A stretch of DNA of 64,000 nt from Treponema sp. UBA1793 (GCA_002314445.1 DCFX01000060.1:1-64000), one strand, 5' to 3'. Shown: positions 43,208-52,157, numbered from the stretch's first letter. The notes: a model not told the origin generated them from the letters alone. Made by a program: numbers and translations.

Positions 43208-45184
43208 GTGCCATACGAAATACATTTTGATGTTTCCGGAACCGTAATTATCCTGATATTGCTCTATGTCTTTTTTACGTATAAGCGGTTTCCGGCCTGG
43301 CGGAACAGGGTTTATTTTCTTCTTCTCATTGACTCTCTTGTAGCAATCATGCTTGATATTGCTACCTGCTATACAAATGCATACTTGCCGGTAAGTATGA
43401 TTACATGGAAAAAACTGCTTGTCGTTTTCCAGATTCTGACTATCAATTTTATTCCGGTACTGTACTATATTTTTGTCATCTCTATGACACATTCCCGTAT
43501 GGAATTGAGCCGGAGTCATTTAATAATAATAGGCTGTGTTTTATTGTATGAGCTGCCTGCCATTATACTGTCTCCCGTTACCCGTTTTGTCATGTATTTT
43601 GGGAAAGACGGCTCGTATCATCACGGGCCGGGAATGGAATTTCTGTATCTTATCGGCCTTTTCTTCCTTATTCTCGGGCTGTATCAGATTATAAAATACA
43701 GCAAAAGACTTAACGGACAGCAGATTTCCGTTTCGGTTTTTTATACGCTGGCTAATTCTACTGCCATCATAGTCCAATACTTTAATCCGTATCTGCTTAT
43801 TACCGGCTTTGCATGTGCTATTTCGCTCTTTCTCATGTACCTGACATTGCAGAATCCGCTTGAATTTATTGACAGCACCACGGGTACGTACAGCAGAGAG
43901 GCTTTTGGTGAAATCATATACAATGAAGTTGATTCAAATAAATACTGTTCCCTTGTGGTGCTGCAGATAACGAACATCGAAGCAATACGAAGACAGTTCG
44001 GAATGGAAAACGGTTACTATCTTGTTAAAGAATTTACGAAAAGACTTACAGCCGTATGCAGAAATAATAATCTGTTCCGCATATTCGGATATTGTTACGT
44101 ATTTATATGCAGGGACAAAAAGGAAGCGTTCGGGGAAATTGATGCAATCCTGGATTTTTTAAAGACTCCCGTCTCCGTGGATTTGAAAAATTCTGTGATA
44201 AGCAGAATTGAATACCCTGTTGCGGCAAATCTGTTCCTTTTTGAGAACATCCAGGAAATACAGCATGTCGATGCTGCAAAACCACGCATCAATATTGAAG
44301 ATATTATCAGCATAATACAATTTGTCGTTTCAGGTGCTACAGGGCATAACGAAATTGATTTTACCTATATAGATAAGAACACTATAAAAAAGTATCGGGA
44401 TAAAATGACAATCGAACGGACTGTGCAGGAAGCTATAAAAAACGAGTCGTTCGAGGTCTTTCTCCAGCCGATTTTTGATCTTCGGTCTAAAACATTCGTC
44501 GGGGCGGAATCTCTTATCCGATTGAAGGGTGCTGACGGTGTTTATATACCCCCTTCTGCCTTTATTCCGGAGGCGGAGCAAAGCGGAGGGATTCTGGAAA
44601 TCGGCAACATATCGTTGAAAAAAACATGCCAGTTCATGAAAGATGCTGATATAGAAAGCCTTGGCATAAAAGTCGTCAACGTAAACCTTTCGATGATACA
44701 GTGTATGCAGGACGGAATCGTAAATCACCTTATGAATATCATAGAGTCTTACGGCATACCGAAAAACATGATTCAGTTTGAAATTACCGAGACGATGGTC
44801 GCTGATGATGCGGATCGTCTTGCGGAAGTTATCAAAGAGCTGGCAGAGGAAGGTATATCCTTTGCTCTTGATGACTACGGGATGGGGTATTCAAATGCGG
44901 CCCGGGTTATGCATTATCATTTTGCGGAAGTGAAATTTGACAAAAGCCTTGTCGACGCCGCAGAAAAAGATACGGGCAATATGATTCTGCTGAAGCACCT
45001 TATGAGTATGGTAAAAGAAGCGGGAATGCTTGCGCTTGCGGAAGGTGTTGAAACGGCAGAAACATCTGCCACACTGGAATCAATTGGCTGCGACCTTATT
45101 CAGGGATATTATTATGCGAAACCCATGCCGTGCGGCAAATTTGTCGAATTTATGAAAAAATGGGTTGCTGAACACCACTCATAA
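43208..45184 (+). CDS. Membrane protein with 7TM sensor-like domain, degenerate GGDEF and EAL domain
   Basis: About 658 residues. Six to seven membrane helices fill residues 1-215, followed by a degenerate GGDEF domain (GGDEF position reads IFGYCYVF) and an EAL domain (about 400-650). The EAL motif is ESL but retains its glutamate; QFEITETM, LDDYGMGYSN, VKFDKSLV and LAEGVETAE are present, so phosphodiesterase activity is plausible. GTG 43208 is preferred over TTG 43193 because a TATACT at 43185-43190 would put the transcript start near 43197. Probably a membrane-sensing cyclic-di-GMP hydrolase. Confidence 0.85.
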   Translation: MPYEIHFDVSGTVIILILLYVFFTYKRFPAWRNRVYFLLLIDSLVAIMLDIATCYTNAYLPVSMITWKKLLVVFQILTINFIPVLYYIFVISMTHSRMELSRSHLIIIGCVLLYELPAIILSPVTRFVMYFGKDGSYHHGPGMEFLYLIGLFFLILGLYQIIKYSKRLNGQQISVSVFYTLANSTAIIVQYFNPYLLITGFACAISLFLMYLTLQNPLEFIDSTTGTYSREAFGEIIYNEVDSNKYCSLVVLQITNIEAIRRQFGMENGYYLVKEFTKRLTAVCRNNNLFRIFGYCYVFICRDKKEAFGEIDAILDFLKTPVSVDLKNSVISRIEYPVAANLFLFENIQEIQHVDAAKPRINIEDIISIIQFVVSGATGHNEIDFTYIDKNTIKKYRDKMTIERTVQEAIKNESFEVFLQPIFDLRSKTFVGAESLIRLKGADGVYIPPSAFIPEAEQSGGILEIGNISLKKTCQFMKDADIESLGIKVVNVNLSMIQCMQDGIVNHLMNIIESYGIPKNMIQFEITETMVADDADRLAEVIKELAEEGISFALDDYGMGYSNAARVMHYHFAEVKFDKSLVDAAEKDTGNMILLKHLMSMVKEAGMLALAEGVETAETSATLESIGCDLIQGYYYAKPMPCGKFVEFMKKWVAEHHS

Positions 45185-45217
45185 ATTCAACAAACTGATT
45201 TTTCCCTGTGCCTCTTT

Positions 45218-46015
45218 TTACAGGCCGAGCATCCACTTAATTGCCGGTTCCAGATATTTGTTCCAGAAAACCATGTTGTGCACTCCGCAGCTTTCGTGGT
45301 AGCAGACGTTTACACCCTCGCTGATGAAGAAATCGCGTGTCTGCCTGTTTTGTTCAATAAGATAATCTTCCGTTCCGCATGCCATGAAGAGTTCGGGAAA
45401 TTTGCCGCCGGCTTCTTTGATACGGCGTACAAGTATTTCCGGATTGTTGTCGCTTTCTTCAACGGTTTCCAGATTTCCGAAAATCCGGGTATAGTATTCA
45501 TAATTTGCGATTCCGTTATCAGTTCCCGGTTTCATGGTTGCAAGCGAATGGACGATGTTTGCAGATGAAAGTCCCGCTCCTTTGCTGAATGTTTCCGGGT
45601 ATTTGAGAACTGTATGGAGCGCTCCGAACCCTCCCATAGAAAAACCTGCAATAAACGTGTCTTCTTTTTTTGTTGCAAGGTCAAACGTTCTGCGCATGTA
45701 CTCGACTAATTCAACGCCAGCGAACGTTCCGTATTTACATCCAGTCGCTGCCCCGTCGAGATAAAAACCGTTTTCCGCGTTGGGAAGCACGACTGCCATG
45801 TTGTATTTGAATGCCAAATCAACAATATCGCTTCCTGTTATCCAGTCTTTGTCGTCTCCTGAATAACCGTGCAGGAGAAAGAGCGTTTTTGCAGGACGCG
45901 CGTATGCAGGATTGTTATTGACATACCACTCGCGTGCGTCGTTGGGCAGGAGAACTGTCACGGGGACAGGTCTGCATAGAGATGTTGAATAAAAGGAGAT
46001 GTTTACATATGCCAT
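45218..46015 (-). CDS. Alpha/beta hydrolase, esterase D/feruloyl-esterase-like
   Basis: A 265-residue esterase-family enzyme: LFLLHGYSGDDKDW, the nucleophile elbow GFSMGGFGALH, and the late CGVHNMVFW with the catalytic histidine. No signal peptide, so probably cytoplasmic. Members deacylate carbohydrate esters or S-formylglutathione; in a plant-sugar-using treponeme acetyl- or feruloyl-ester removal is reasonable but unproven. GAGGT precedes the ATG. Confidence 0.85.
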   Translation of the reverse strand: MAYVNISFYSTSLCRPVPVTVLLPNDAREWYVNNNPAYARPAKTLFLLHGYSGDDKDWITGSDIVDLAFKYNMAVVLPNAENGFYLDGAATGCKYGTFAGVELVEYMRRTFDLATKKEDTFIAGFSMGGFGALHTVLKYPETFSKGAGLSSANIVHSLATMKPGTDNGIANYEYYTRIFGNLETVEESDNNPEILVRRIKEAGGKFPELFMACGTEDYLIEQNRQTRDFFISEGVNVCYHESCGVHNMVFWNKYLEPAIKWMLGL

Positions 46016-46054
46016 TTTGTACTACCTCGAAAAGAAATTAAATAAATTATTTGT

Positions 46055-47026
46055 TCAGCGGTTTTCGCTTTTCAGTTCTTCCCGTTTTTTCCGGAATTCA
46101 ATTATAGGCAGATCACCCTGTATCAGATTTTCCCCCATCTGCAGCTCACTTATTTTGGGCTGCTGCGTAAGCACGACGCGGCGATCCTGATGCAGGATAA
46201 TACTGTCCATTATATTTCCAACCTGATTTACGATTTGTTTCAAAACGGGAATACGTACGAAATTCTGATAAAACCGGAGGTAGATATGCGTATTTTCCTC
46301 GTCAACCGGCACAAATGCGGCCATAATACGCAAGTGAGGCGATATACGGTTCTGCCATATATTCGGCATATAAAGCTGGAGGCTGAACAGTTTTTCATAA
46401 TCCTGTATTTCCTGCGGTTTCAGCGGTTTCTGTCCCTGATCTGTCACATTATTGACGTAAAAGGTCATGAGATTGTCCTGCCATTTTACAACAGGTCCGT
46501 TTACAATCGTCTTGTTTCCGCGCCCGATTGTTGTTTTATGCACGAACGGGAGATGCACGACATCAAGCTGATTTTCTATGGCACGCGTATAATGCACATT
46601 CCATGTTTCATCAATTTCTCCGTAGGAAAAGCTGCTTTTCAGTTCCTCAAAAAAAGGGATTTCCGGCAGGACATCTTTCTGCTCACCATACCACACCCAG
46701 ATAAAACCGTATGCCTCTTTAGCCTGATATGCAGCTGTATGATATCTGTCGGGAACGGAGCTTCCTCTTCCTTCTGCGGGGATGTACGTAACTTTACCTG
46801 ATGCATCGTACTGAAAACCATGGAACGGACATGCAGCCTGTCCGTTTATTACAACGCCTTTTGAAATACCTGCACCCCGGTGGCAGCATTTGTCTGCAAT
46901 ACAGCAAATCCTGTTCTGTGTATCCCTCCAGAAGACAAGTTTCTCTGAAAAGCGTGTTATTCCCGTTAATCTGTTTTTCTTTACTTCACGGGCATCAAGC
47001 ACCGCATACCATTGATTACGAATCAT
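46055..47026 (-). CDS. Rieske-type ring-hydroxylating oxygenase alpha subunit
   Basis: About 323 residues. Rieske [2Fe-2S] ligands: C47-x-H49 and C66-xx-H69 (CPFHGFQYD). The mononuclear iron site reads D-VV-H-LPFV-H, the exact DxxHxxxxH pattern, with a later aspartate in LHQDRRVV. It resembles VanA/pheophorbide-oxygenase-like monooxygenases. Such enzymes need O2, which is unexpected in a fermentative spirochaete, so a detoxifying or microaerobic role is possible. No reductase gene adjacent. The ATG at 47026 follows a purine-rich AGGAAGAG; TGT-TATACT lies about 28 bases upstream. Confidence 0.85.
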   Translation of the reverse strand: MIRNQWYAVLDAREVKKNRLTGITRFSEKLVFWRDTQNRICCIADKCCHRGAGISKGVVINGQAACPFHGFQYDASGKVTYIPAEGRGSSVPDRYHTAAYQAKEAYGFIWVWYGEQKDVLPEIPFFEELKSSFSYGEIDETWNVHYTRAIENQLDVVHLPFVHKTTIGRGNKTIVNGPVVKWQDNLMTFYVNNVTDQGQKPLKPQEIQDYEKLFSLQLYMPNIWQNRISPHLRIMAAFVPVDEENTHIYLRFYQNFVRIPVLKQIVNQVGNIMDSIILHQDRRVVLTQQPKISELQMGENLIQGDLPIIEFRKKREELKSENR

Positions 47027-47161
47027 ACTGTACGTCTCTTCCTTTATCAGATAAGTATAACACACTTTGGTCAGAAAAGAAAAAGACTGCCGGGAGCTTA
47101 ACCGTACGTTTATTATTCACATTTTACAGACTTACAAAAAAATCTGATTAAGCTGCCTTTG

Positions 47162-47274
47162 TACAGAAAAACAGTCCGCTCCCACCTGAAATAATTACGC
47201 TATGCTCCGGCTCGCCAGAATAGGCGAGAGTCGCACGCGGAATTATTTCAGGTTCCGCTCCCTGTTTTTCTGTA
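47162..47274 (-). repeat. Structured palindromic repeat element, copy 1
   Basis: Minus-strand order: 13-bp outer arm (47274-47262), GGAGCGGA, 13-bp inner arm (47253-47241), core, inner arm complement (47196-47184), GGGAGCGGA, outer arm complement (47174-47162). Core contains CGCGTGCGAC, an apical CTCGCC/GGCGAG hairpin and GGAGCATAGCG. Both arms are perfect. Shares motifs but not arm sequences with copy 2. Confidence 0.8.
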
Positions 47275-47457
47275 TACTGTTGCCAATCAGTACTTTTTTT
47301 CCACCGTTTGCAAATGGAAAATAATAAACAACGTTTTTGAGAACAAAACAACGGGATTCTGGAGGGGCACGGGGGTTGTGTACCCTGTCTTTTGATTCTT
47401 CTAAACGTCGTCTATTGGTACATGCCGTTCGAGGAGAAAATATTCTGCATGCCTTGT

Positions 47458-47559
47458 GTAAAAGAGAATGCGGAGCAGAAAATAAGCCCGCGTGCGACCC
47501 TGAGCGAAGCGAAGTTGGAGCTTAAGCGGATTATTTTCTGCGGGAGCATTCTCTTTTAC
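47458..47559 (+). repeat. Structured palindromic repeat element, copy 2
   Basis: Plus-strand order: 14-bp outer arm (47458-47471), GGA, 11-bp inner arm (47475-47485), core, inner arm complement (47531-47541), GGGA, outer arm complement (47546-47559). Core contains CGCGTGCGAC and GGAGCTTAAGCG as in copy 1. It faces copy 1 head-on (opposite orientation). Confidence 0.8.
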
Positions 47560-47613
47560 AAATGCACGACAATAATTTTGTTTCCAGAAGTTCCATGCAT
47601 AATAAACGTACGA

Positions 47614-48489
47614 TTATTTGTGCTTTACCGGAATCCAGATTCCGCTTTCATAATCCGGTTTACTGCCGTCGTCCATTGAATACCATTCAATATTTAACGA
47701 CAGCGGCATCTCATAGTCGGGATTGCCGGGCAGCCAGTTTTTAAATATTTCGGTATTAACTGCCTGGAGTGAGCCGGGGAGCGGTCCGGTACAGCGGAAC
47801 TTTGCCCATTCGACAGCAGGAATTTCAAGTACGCGCATTCCCGAAGGGATTGTTCCTCCGTCGTATCTGCCTGCAATCATGTACGTAAACTTTTTTGTCT
47901 CCGGTTTATCGTCGATGCACACGCCGAATTCGCCTATCATGCATTTTTCAATAACCGACTGTATCTGCTCCGTATTCTTATTCTGCGTGCAGTTTGTCAT
48001 GAATTCGGTCCAGAACTTTGGTATTTCCTGATACCCTTCATCATATGTGAAATCCCGTTCATAACCGATTACCTTAAATGCATCCATCTTTTCAATTTTG
48101 TAGTCCATTCCGCTTCCTCCCTGGATAACTATGGAAATTGTGAGCGGCAGAAACGGTTTTATTTTATGTGCATCACCTTTCATCTGCATGGGTGATGCAC
48201 CGTGAAAACGCGTAAATGCCTTTGTAAAACTTTCAGGAGTCTCATAGCTGTATTTGTATGCAATATCGATGACCTTGTCACCTGCAGCGATGACGTCAAG
48301 TGCTGCAAGATAGAGCCGCCGGTATCTGATGTATTCCGCAATGGTCCAGCCTGTCATAAGTTTGAATCCTTTCTGGAAATAAAACGGCGAAATGTGCACT
48401 GCTTCCGCCACGTCATACCCGTCGATGTTGTCGAGCAGGTGTGTTTCCATATAAGAAACTGCCCTTTTCAGGCTTTCTGTCCATTCCAT
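47614..48489 (-). CDS. AraC-family regulator with GyrI-like effector domain
   Basis: A 291-residue protein. Residues 5-105 hold the two-helix-turn-helix AraC domain (SYMETHLLDNIDGYDVAEAVHISPFYFQKGFK, HGASPMQMK); residues about 130-290 are a GyrI-like/AraC effector-binding domain (FKVIGYERDFTY, WLPGNPDYEMPLSLNIEWY, ESGIWIPVK). This order is that of Rob/BmrR-like sensors of hydrophobic cationic compounds or peptides. GGAGG ribosome-binding site. Targets unknown; the DinB-like gene is divergent. Confidence 0.88.
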   Translation of the reverse strand: MEWTESLKRAVSYMETHLLDNIDGYDVAEAVHISPFYFQKGFKLMTGWTIAEYIRYRRLYLAALDVIAAGDKVIDIAYKYSYETPESFTKAFTRFHGASPMQMKGDAHKIKPFLPLTISIVIQGGSGMDYKIEKMDAFKVIGYERDFTYDEGYQEIPKFWTEFMTNCTQNKNTEQIQSVIEKCMIGEFGVCIDDKPETKKFTYMIAGRYDGGTIPSGMRVLEIPAVEWAKFRCTGPLPGSLQAVNTEIFKNWLPGNPDYEMPLSLNIEWYSMDDGSKPDYESGIWIPVKHK

Positions 48490-48626
48490 GAGACCTCCTG
48501 ATGATAGAACTATACTGTACGAGATGAATACTATCCTGTCATTCTATGGCTTTTTTTGTCGGGATGCTACCTCGTGTATGCCGGACAAAGATAAGCAGAA
48601 AATGACAGGCGGCTGCATATAAGTCA

Positions 48627-48635
48627 TGATATACT
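48627..48635 (+). promoter_or_regulatory. Extended -10 TGA-TATACT before DinB-like gene
   Basis: TG at 48627-48628 and TATACT at 48630-48635, then 6 bases to the ATG at 48642, with no Shine-Dalgarno sequence. A leaderless transcript is predicted. Confidence 0.55.
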
Positions 48636-48641
48636 GCGTAT

Positions 48642-49322
48642 ATGAAATATTTTGGAGAAGGATTAAGTGAGCTTCACAAAGATTTGAATAAGCAGATAGG
48701 AAAAAGAAGTTCCTTTAGTGAAGCTATGGAGCTGTTTCTGAATCTTCATGAGGCACTTCATGCGTCTGCTGTCACCGGAGGAGTTCCGAACGAAGTTGAT
48801 GCGCTGCTCTGTGACCTTACACCGGAAGAAGCTGCTGCGATGCCTGAAAAAAAAGGCGAAACAATCAACTGGGCACTCTGGCACATGGCGCGCATTGAAG
48901 ATATTACGATGAACATGTTTGTCGCACAGAAAAAACAGGTATTTACAAAAACCGTACAGCAGAAAATCAATTCACCGATAACAGATACAGGAAATGCGCT
49001 CACGCAGGAAGAAATACGCTCGTTCAGCAGCCGGGTACGACTTCCAGCCCTCATTGCATACTGGAATGCCGTTGCGTCCCGGACGCGTGATATCGTTTTA
49101 TTACTCACGGCCGACGACATGAAGCGTCCTGTGGATAAACACAGCCTTGATGCGGTTCTTGCGGCAGGCGGAGTGACAAGCCGGCAGGATTCGGTCTGGC
49201 TGCTCGATTACTGGGGCGGCAAAGATGTCGCAGGGCTTCTTCTCATGCCTCCGACGCGCCATCTTATGCTGCACCTTAACGACTGCTGCAAGTGGAAGAT
49301 GATGCTCCGGAAAGGAAAATGA
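48642..49322 (+). CDS. DinB-like four-helix metalloenzyme-fold protein
   Basis: A 226-residue, mostly helical protein. Candidate metal-binding positions are LNLHEALHAS near residue 32-40 and NWALWHMARIEDITMN near 90, the latter typical of DinB-family proteins; a third histidine may be TRHLMLHLNDC near the end. Family members include thiol-dependent S-transferases (bacillithiol, mycothiol). Its specific reaction is unknown. Predicted leaderless; divergent from the AraC/GyrI regulator, which might control it. Confidence 0.7.
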   Translation: MKYFGEGLSELHKDLNKQIGKRSSFSEAMELFLNLHEALHASAVTGGVPNEVDALLCDLTPEEAAAMPEKKGETINWALWHMARIEDITMNMFVAQKKQVFTKTVQQKINSPITDTGNALTQEEIRSFSSRVRLPALIAYWNAVASRTRDIVLLLTADDMKRPVDKHSLDAVLAAGGVTSRQDSVWLLDYWGGKDVAGLLLMPPTRHLMLHLNDCCKWKMMLRKGK

Positions 49323-49331
49323 AGTCAGGAT

Positions 49332-50756
49332 TTATGCTGTTTTGCAGCAGATGCTTTCCCTGGCTGCCGAGTCCTGTACCATGACACTCGGATTGAGGAT
49401 GTAGTCTATTTCAGATTCTTTGAGCAGATGCTCTTTGACGACGAGTTCCCGCACTGAAACGTTTTCTGCAAGTGCTCGTTTTGCTATTTCGGCGGATTTG
49501 CGGTACCCGATATACGGGCAGAGGGCTGTTGCCGTGCCGACGCTCCGTTCGACAAACGTGCGGCATTGTTCTTTATTTACCGTTATTCCGTTTATACAAT
49601 TGTCGATAAGTGTTTTCACGGCTCCGGTGAGCGTCGTAATCGATTCAAATAATTTATAGAACACGACCGGTTCAAACGCATTCAGTTCCATCTGTCCTGC
49701 TTCTGCGGCCATCGATATTGCGGTATCGTTTCCTATTACGCTGAATGCAACCTGCGAGACGACTTCCGGTATGACCGGATTTACTTTTCCCGGCATGATG
49801 GAGGAACCGTTCTGCATTGCAGGGAGATGAATTTCGTTGAATCCCGCACGGGGACCGCTTGAAAGCAGCCGGAGGTCGTTGCACATCTTCGACAGGTCCA
49901 GGGCGCAGACCTTGAGGACTGAGGAAACGGAGGCAAAGCTGTCGATATTTTGTGTAGCGTCGAAGAGGTCTCCGGCCTGTTCCAGCGGACAGCCGGTGAT
50001 GTGCGCAAGGATCGGGACGACGCGCTGTTCGTATGTCTCCGGAGCGTTGAGGGCGCTTCCGATGGCTGTACCTCCAAGATTCACCTGGTATAATTCATTT
50101 TTTACGTCATGAATCTGCTTTCTGCAGCGGCTGATCATGCTTTTATATGCCCCGAAGCTCTGGCCGAGCGTCATGGGTACTGCATCCTGCAGCTGCGTTC
50201 TGCCCATTTTTATTACTCCTGCGAATTCGGCCGATTTTGCGGCGAGCGATTTTTCCAGCCTGAGCAGTTCCGATTCCAGCGGACCAAGCAGGGTAAGCGC
50301 AGTCAGTTTTCCTGCGGTTGGAACGACATCGTTCGTCGACTGAGACTTATTTACATCATCGTTCGGATTGATAAACGTGTACATGCCGCGTTTTCCACCC
50401 AGGAGTTCATCAGCGCGGTTTGCAATAACTTCGTTTATGTTCATATTGGCGCTCGTACCGGCTCCGCCCTGAATCGCATCCACAATAAATTCGCCTCTGA
50501 AGCTGCCTTCTGCAACTTCATCGCATGCTTTTACAATAGCATTTGTTTTTTCTTCAGAAAGGACTCCGCTTTCGTGGTTTGCATATGCAGCTGCTTTTTT
50601 TATGCAGGCAAGACTTGTTATAAAGGCAGGATTAAGGGGCATTCCTGTAATATGAAAATTATGCATGGCACGCAGACTCTGTACTCCGTAATAAGCGGCT
50701 GCCGGCACACCCATGCTTCCAATTGAATCCGATTCGATACGTTTTTCCGTTTCCAT
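49332..50756 (-). CDS. aspA: Aspartate ammonia-lyase
   Basis: A 474-residue member of the fumarase/aspartase superfamily, converting aspartate to fumarate and ammonia. Signature GSSIMPGKVNPV, MGRTQLQDAVPMTLGQ, STNDVVPTA and GGAGTSANMN are visible; the RIESDSIGSMGVP N-terminus favours aspartase over fumarase. AGGAG precedes the ATG. Divergent from an Lrp/AsnC regulator gene 185 bases away, which probably controls it. Supplies fumarate for anaerobic metabolism. Confidence 0.92.
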   Translation of the reverse strand: METEKRIESDSIGSMGVPAAAYYGVQSLRAMHNFHITGMPLNPAFITSLACIKKAAAYANHESGVLSEEKTNAIVKACDEVAEGSFRGEFIVDAIQGGAGTSANMNINEVIANRADELLGGKRGMYTFINPNDDVNKSQSTNDVVPTAGKLTALTLLGPLESELLRLEKSLAAKSAEFAGVIKMGRTQLQDAVPMTLGQSFGAYKSMISRCRKQIHDVKNELYQVNLGGTAIGSALNAPETYEQRVVPILAHITGCPLEQAGDLFDATQNIDSFASVSSVLKVCALDLSKMCNDLRLLSSGPRAGFNEIHLPAMQNGSSIMPGKVNPVIPEVVSQVAFSVIGNDTAISMAAEAGQMELNAFEPVVFYKLFESITTLTGAVKTLIDNCINGITVNKEQCRTFVERSVGTATALCPYIGYRKSAEIAKRALAENVSVRELVVKEHLLKESEIDYILNPSVMVQDSAARESICCKTA

Positions 50757-50849
50757 TTTGTGAACTCCTGATTTATGCAGGAAGTGTATTTTAATTCAGC
50801 AAAATGGTAAACATAATAAATGAAAATGTGTTAAAAATATAGTTTTATA

Positions 50850-50861
50850 CTGTATATACAG
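50850..50861. promoter_or_regulatory. Palindrome CTGTATATACAG in aspA-lrp divergent region
   Basis: A perfect 12-bp palindrome inside an AT-rich region, about 94 bases from the aspA start codon and 80 from the lrp start. A plausible Lrp-type operator, though Lrp sites are loose. Confidence 0.45.
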
Positions 50862-50926
50862 AATAAAGTAAAGTTTTTAATGTATAAATCTTTATAATGT
50901 AAATATTCCTTTTTTCGTCAAATATA

Positions 50927-50935
50927 TGATATAGT
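50927..50935 (+). promoter_or_regulatory. Extended -10 TGA-TATAGT before lrp-type gene
   Basis: TG at 50927-50928, TATAGT at 50930-50935, then 6 bases to the ATG. No ribosome-binding sequence; a leaderless mRNA is predicted. Confidence 0.55.
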
Positions 50936-50941
50936 ACAAGT

Positions 50942-51439
50942 ATGGAAAAAGAACTTGATGATGTCAATCTGAAGATTCTTGATATTCTGCAGAGAGATGC
51001 CCGGACACCTGTGAAACAGATTGCAGCCGAGGTATGCCTGTCGTCACCGGCGGTGTCGGCACGCATTGAGCGCATGGAAGAGGAAAACCTTATCAGCGGT
51101 TATCAGGTAAAACTGAATTACCATCAGTTCGGCTATTTTATAAAAGCGTTTATCAACCTTGAAGTGGAACCGAAACAGAAGCCGGAATTTTACCCTTTCA
51201 TAAAATCAGTACCGAATGTCATAGAATGCAACTGTGTTACAGGTGATTACGCCATGCTTATTGAAGTTGCATTCCGCAAAACGGAAGAACTTGACCGTTT
51301 TATAAACGAACTTCAGCATTTCGGAAAGACTCATACGCAGATCGTCTTTTCGACATCGGTCGAGCACAGGAACGTACCTGTCCTGCTGCAGCATGTCAGT
51401 GGAGAGAAATCTGAAAAACCGGAAGAGAGAGAAAACTGA
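50942..51439 (+). CDS. Lrp/AsnC-family transcriptional regulator
   Basis: A 165-residue feast/famine regulator: N-terminal winged helix (LDDVNLKILDILQRDARTPVKQIAAEVCLSSPAVSARIERM split across 4-45) and a RAM effector domain (NVIECNCVTGDYAMLIEVAF, TQIVFSTSVEHRNVPV). The position divergent from aspA suggests control of aspartate use and perhaps of the convergent amino-acid transporter. No Shine-Dalgarno sequence. Confidence 0.9.
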   Translation: MEKELDDVNLKILDILQRDARTPVKQIAAEVCLSSPAVSARIERMEEENLISGYQVKLNYHQFGYFIKAFINLEVEPKQKPEFYPFIKSVPNVIECNCVTGDYAMLIEVAFRKTEELDRFINELQHFGKTHTQIVFSTSVEHRNVPVLLQHVSGEKSEKPEEREN

Positions 51440-51461
51440 AGGGAACGCTTTTTGTATGCCC

Positions 51462-52157
51462 TCAGCGAGCATGATTCAGAGCCTTTTCCACGATATAAAA
51501 AACAAGCTGGATGAGCGAACACATAATCAGATAAATAATAAAAATATCAACATATGCCTCTATATAATTATACCCGTACGATGCTTCGATTTTTGCAATC
51601 GCAGTAATATCTTTTACAGTCATAAGAAAGGAAAGTGATGTTTCCTTGAACAGATTTACGGTGAGCGTACCGAGGTTGGGAACTGCTTCTACAGCAGCCT
51701 GCGGCAGAATGATAAGCCTGAATGCCTGCTGCTGCCGCATGCCGAGTGCATAGGCTGCATCAAGCTGCCCCCTGTCTACGGTGGTGATTGAAGCGCGGAT
51801 TACTTCGGACAACATAACCGATGCATGCAGCGTAAATACGACGACAGCATAGACAACCGGATGAATGTCGAATACGTTGAACGAGCTGCTGCATCTTACC
51901 GCAACTGCATTAATCAGGCTCGGCAGCAGGCTGTAAATGAACAGAATCTGTACAATCATCGGCGTTCCTCGGATAAGCGAGATAAACACTTTGATAATCT
52001 GAGAGGCAATCTTTACATGATACAGTCTGGCAAGCGCCATAAGATACGCGGGCAGGGCTGCCAGGAGTATAGACAAGACCGTTATTTCAAGCGATACGGG
52101 AATGCCGCGGAGTGCGAGGATGAATGTTTTTTCAAGAAACGGCAGATTCAGTTCCAT
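51462..52157 (-). CDS. Polar amino acid ABC transporter permease (HisM/GlnP-like)
   Basis: A 231-residue inner-membrane protein with five predicted helices and the EAA coupling loop (QLDAAYALGMRQQQAFRLIILPQA). The N-terminal LPFLEKTFILALRGIPVSLEITVLS layout is typical of the polar-amino-acid permease family. The start overlaps the end of the other permease by 10 bases. Third gene of a transporter operon whose ATPase is not encoded here. Confidence 0.9.
   Translation of the reverse strand: MELNLPFLEKTFILALRGIPVSLEITVLSILLAALPAYLMALARLYHVKIASQIIKVFISLIRGTPMIVQILFIYSLLPSLINAVAVRCSSSFNVFDIHPVVYAVVVFTLHASVMLSEVIRASITTVDRGQLDAAYALGMRQQQAFRLIILPQAAVEAVPNLGTLTVNLFKETSLSFLMTVKDITAIAKIEASYGYNYIEAYVDIFIIYLIMCSLIQLVFYIVEKALNHAR

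Larger units (their letters stand above)
47027..47613. other. 587-bp intergenic region carrying two structured palindromic repeats
   Basis: Between the Rieske gene start and the AraC-type gene end. It contains the Rieske promoter (-10 TATACT, minus strand, 47054-47059), two large nested palindromes (47162-47274 and 47458-47559) and about 180 bases between them that include a G-rich stretch (47353-47378) without recognised function. Short reading frames inside the palindromes are not called as genes. Confidence 0.6.

Noticed and set aside
47148..47525. Two short reading frames over the palindromic repeats (minus 47148-47351, plus 47337-47525)
   Set aside because: They translate the two arms of the structured repeats; codon content reflects the palindromes and no ribosome-binding site is present.
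47162..47559. Integron attC sites as explanation of the palindromes
   Set aside because: Neither element ends in the RYYYAAC / GTTRRRY core sites, and no gene-cassette array surrounds them.
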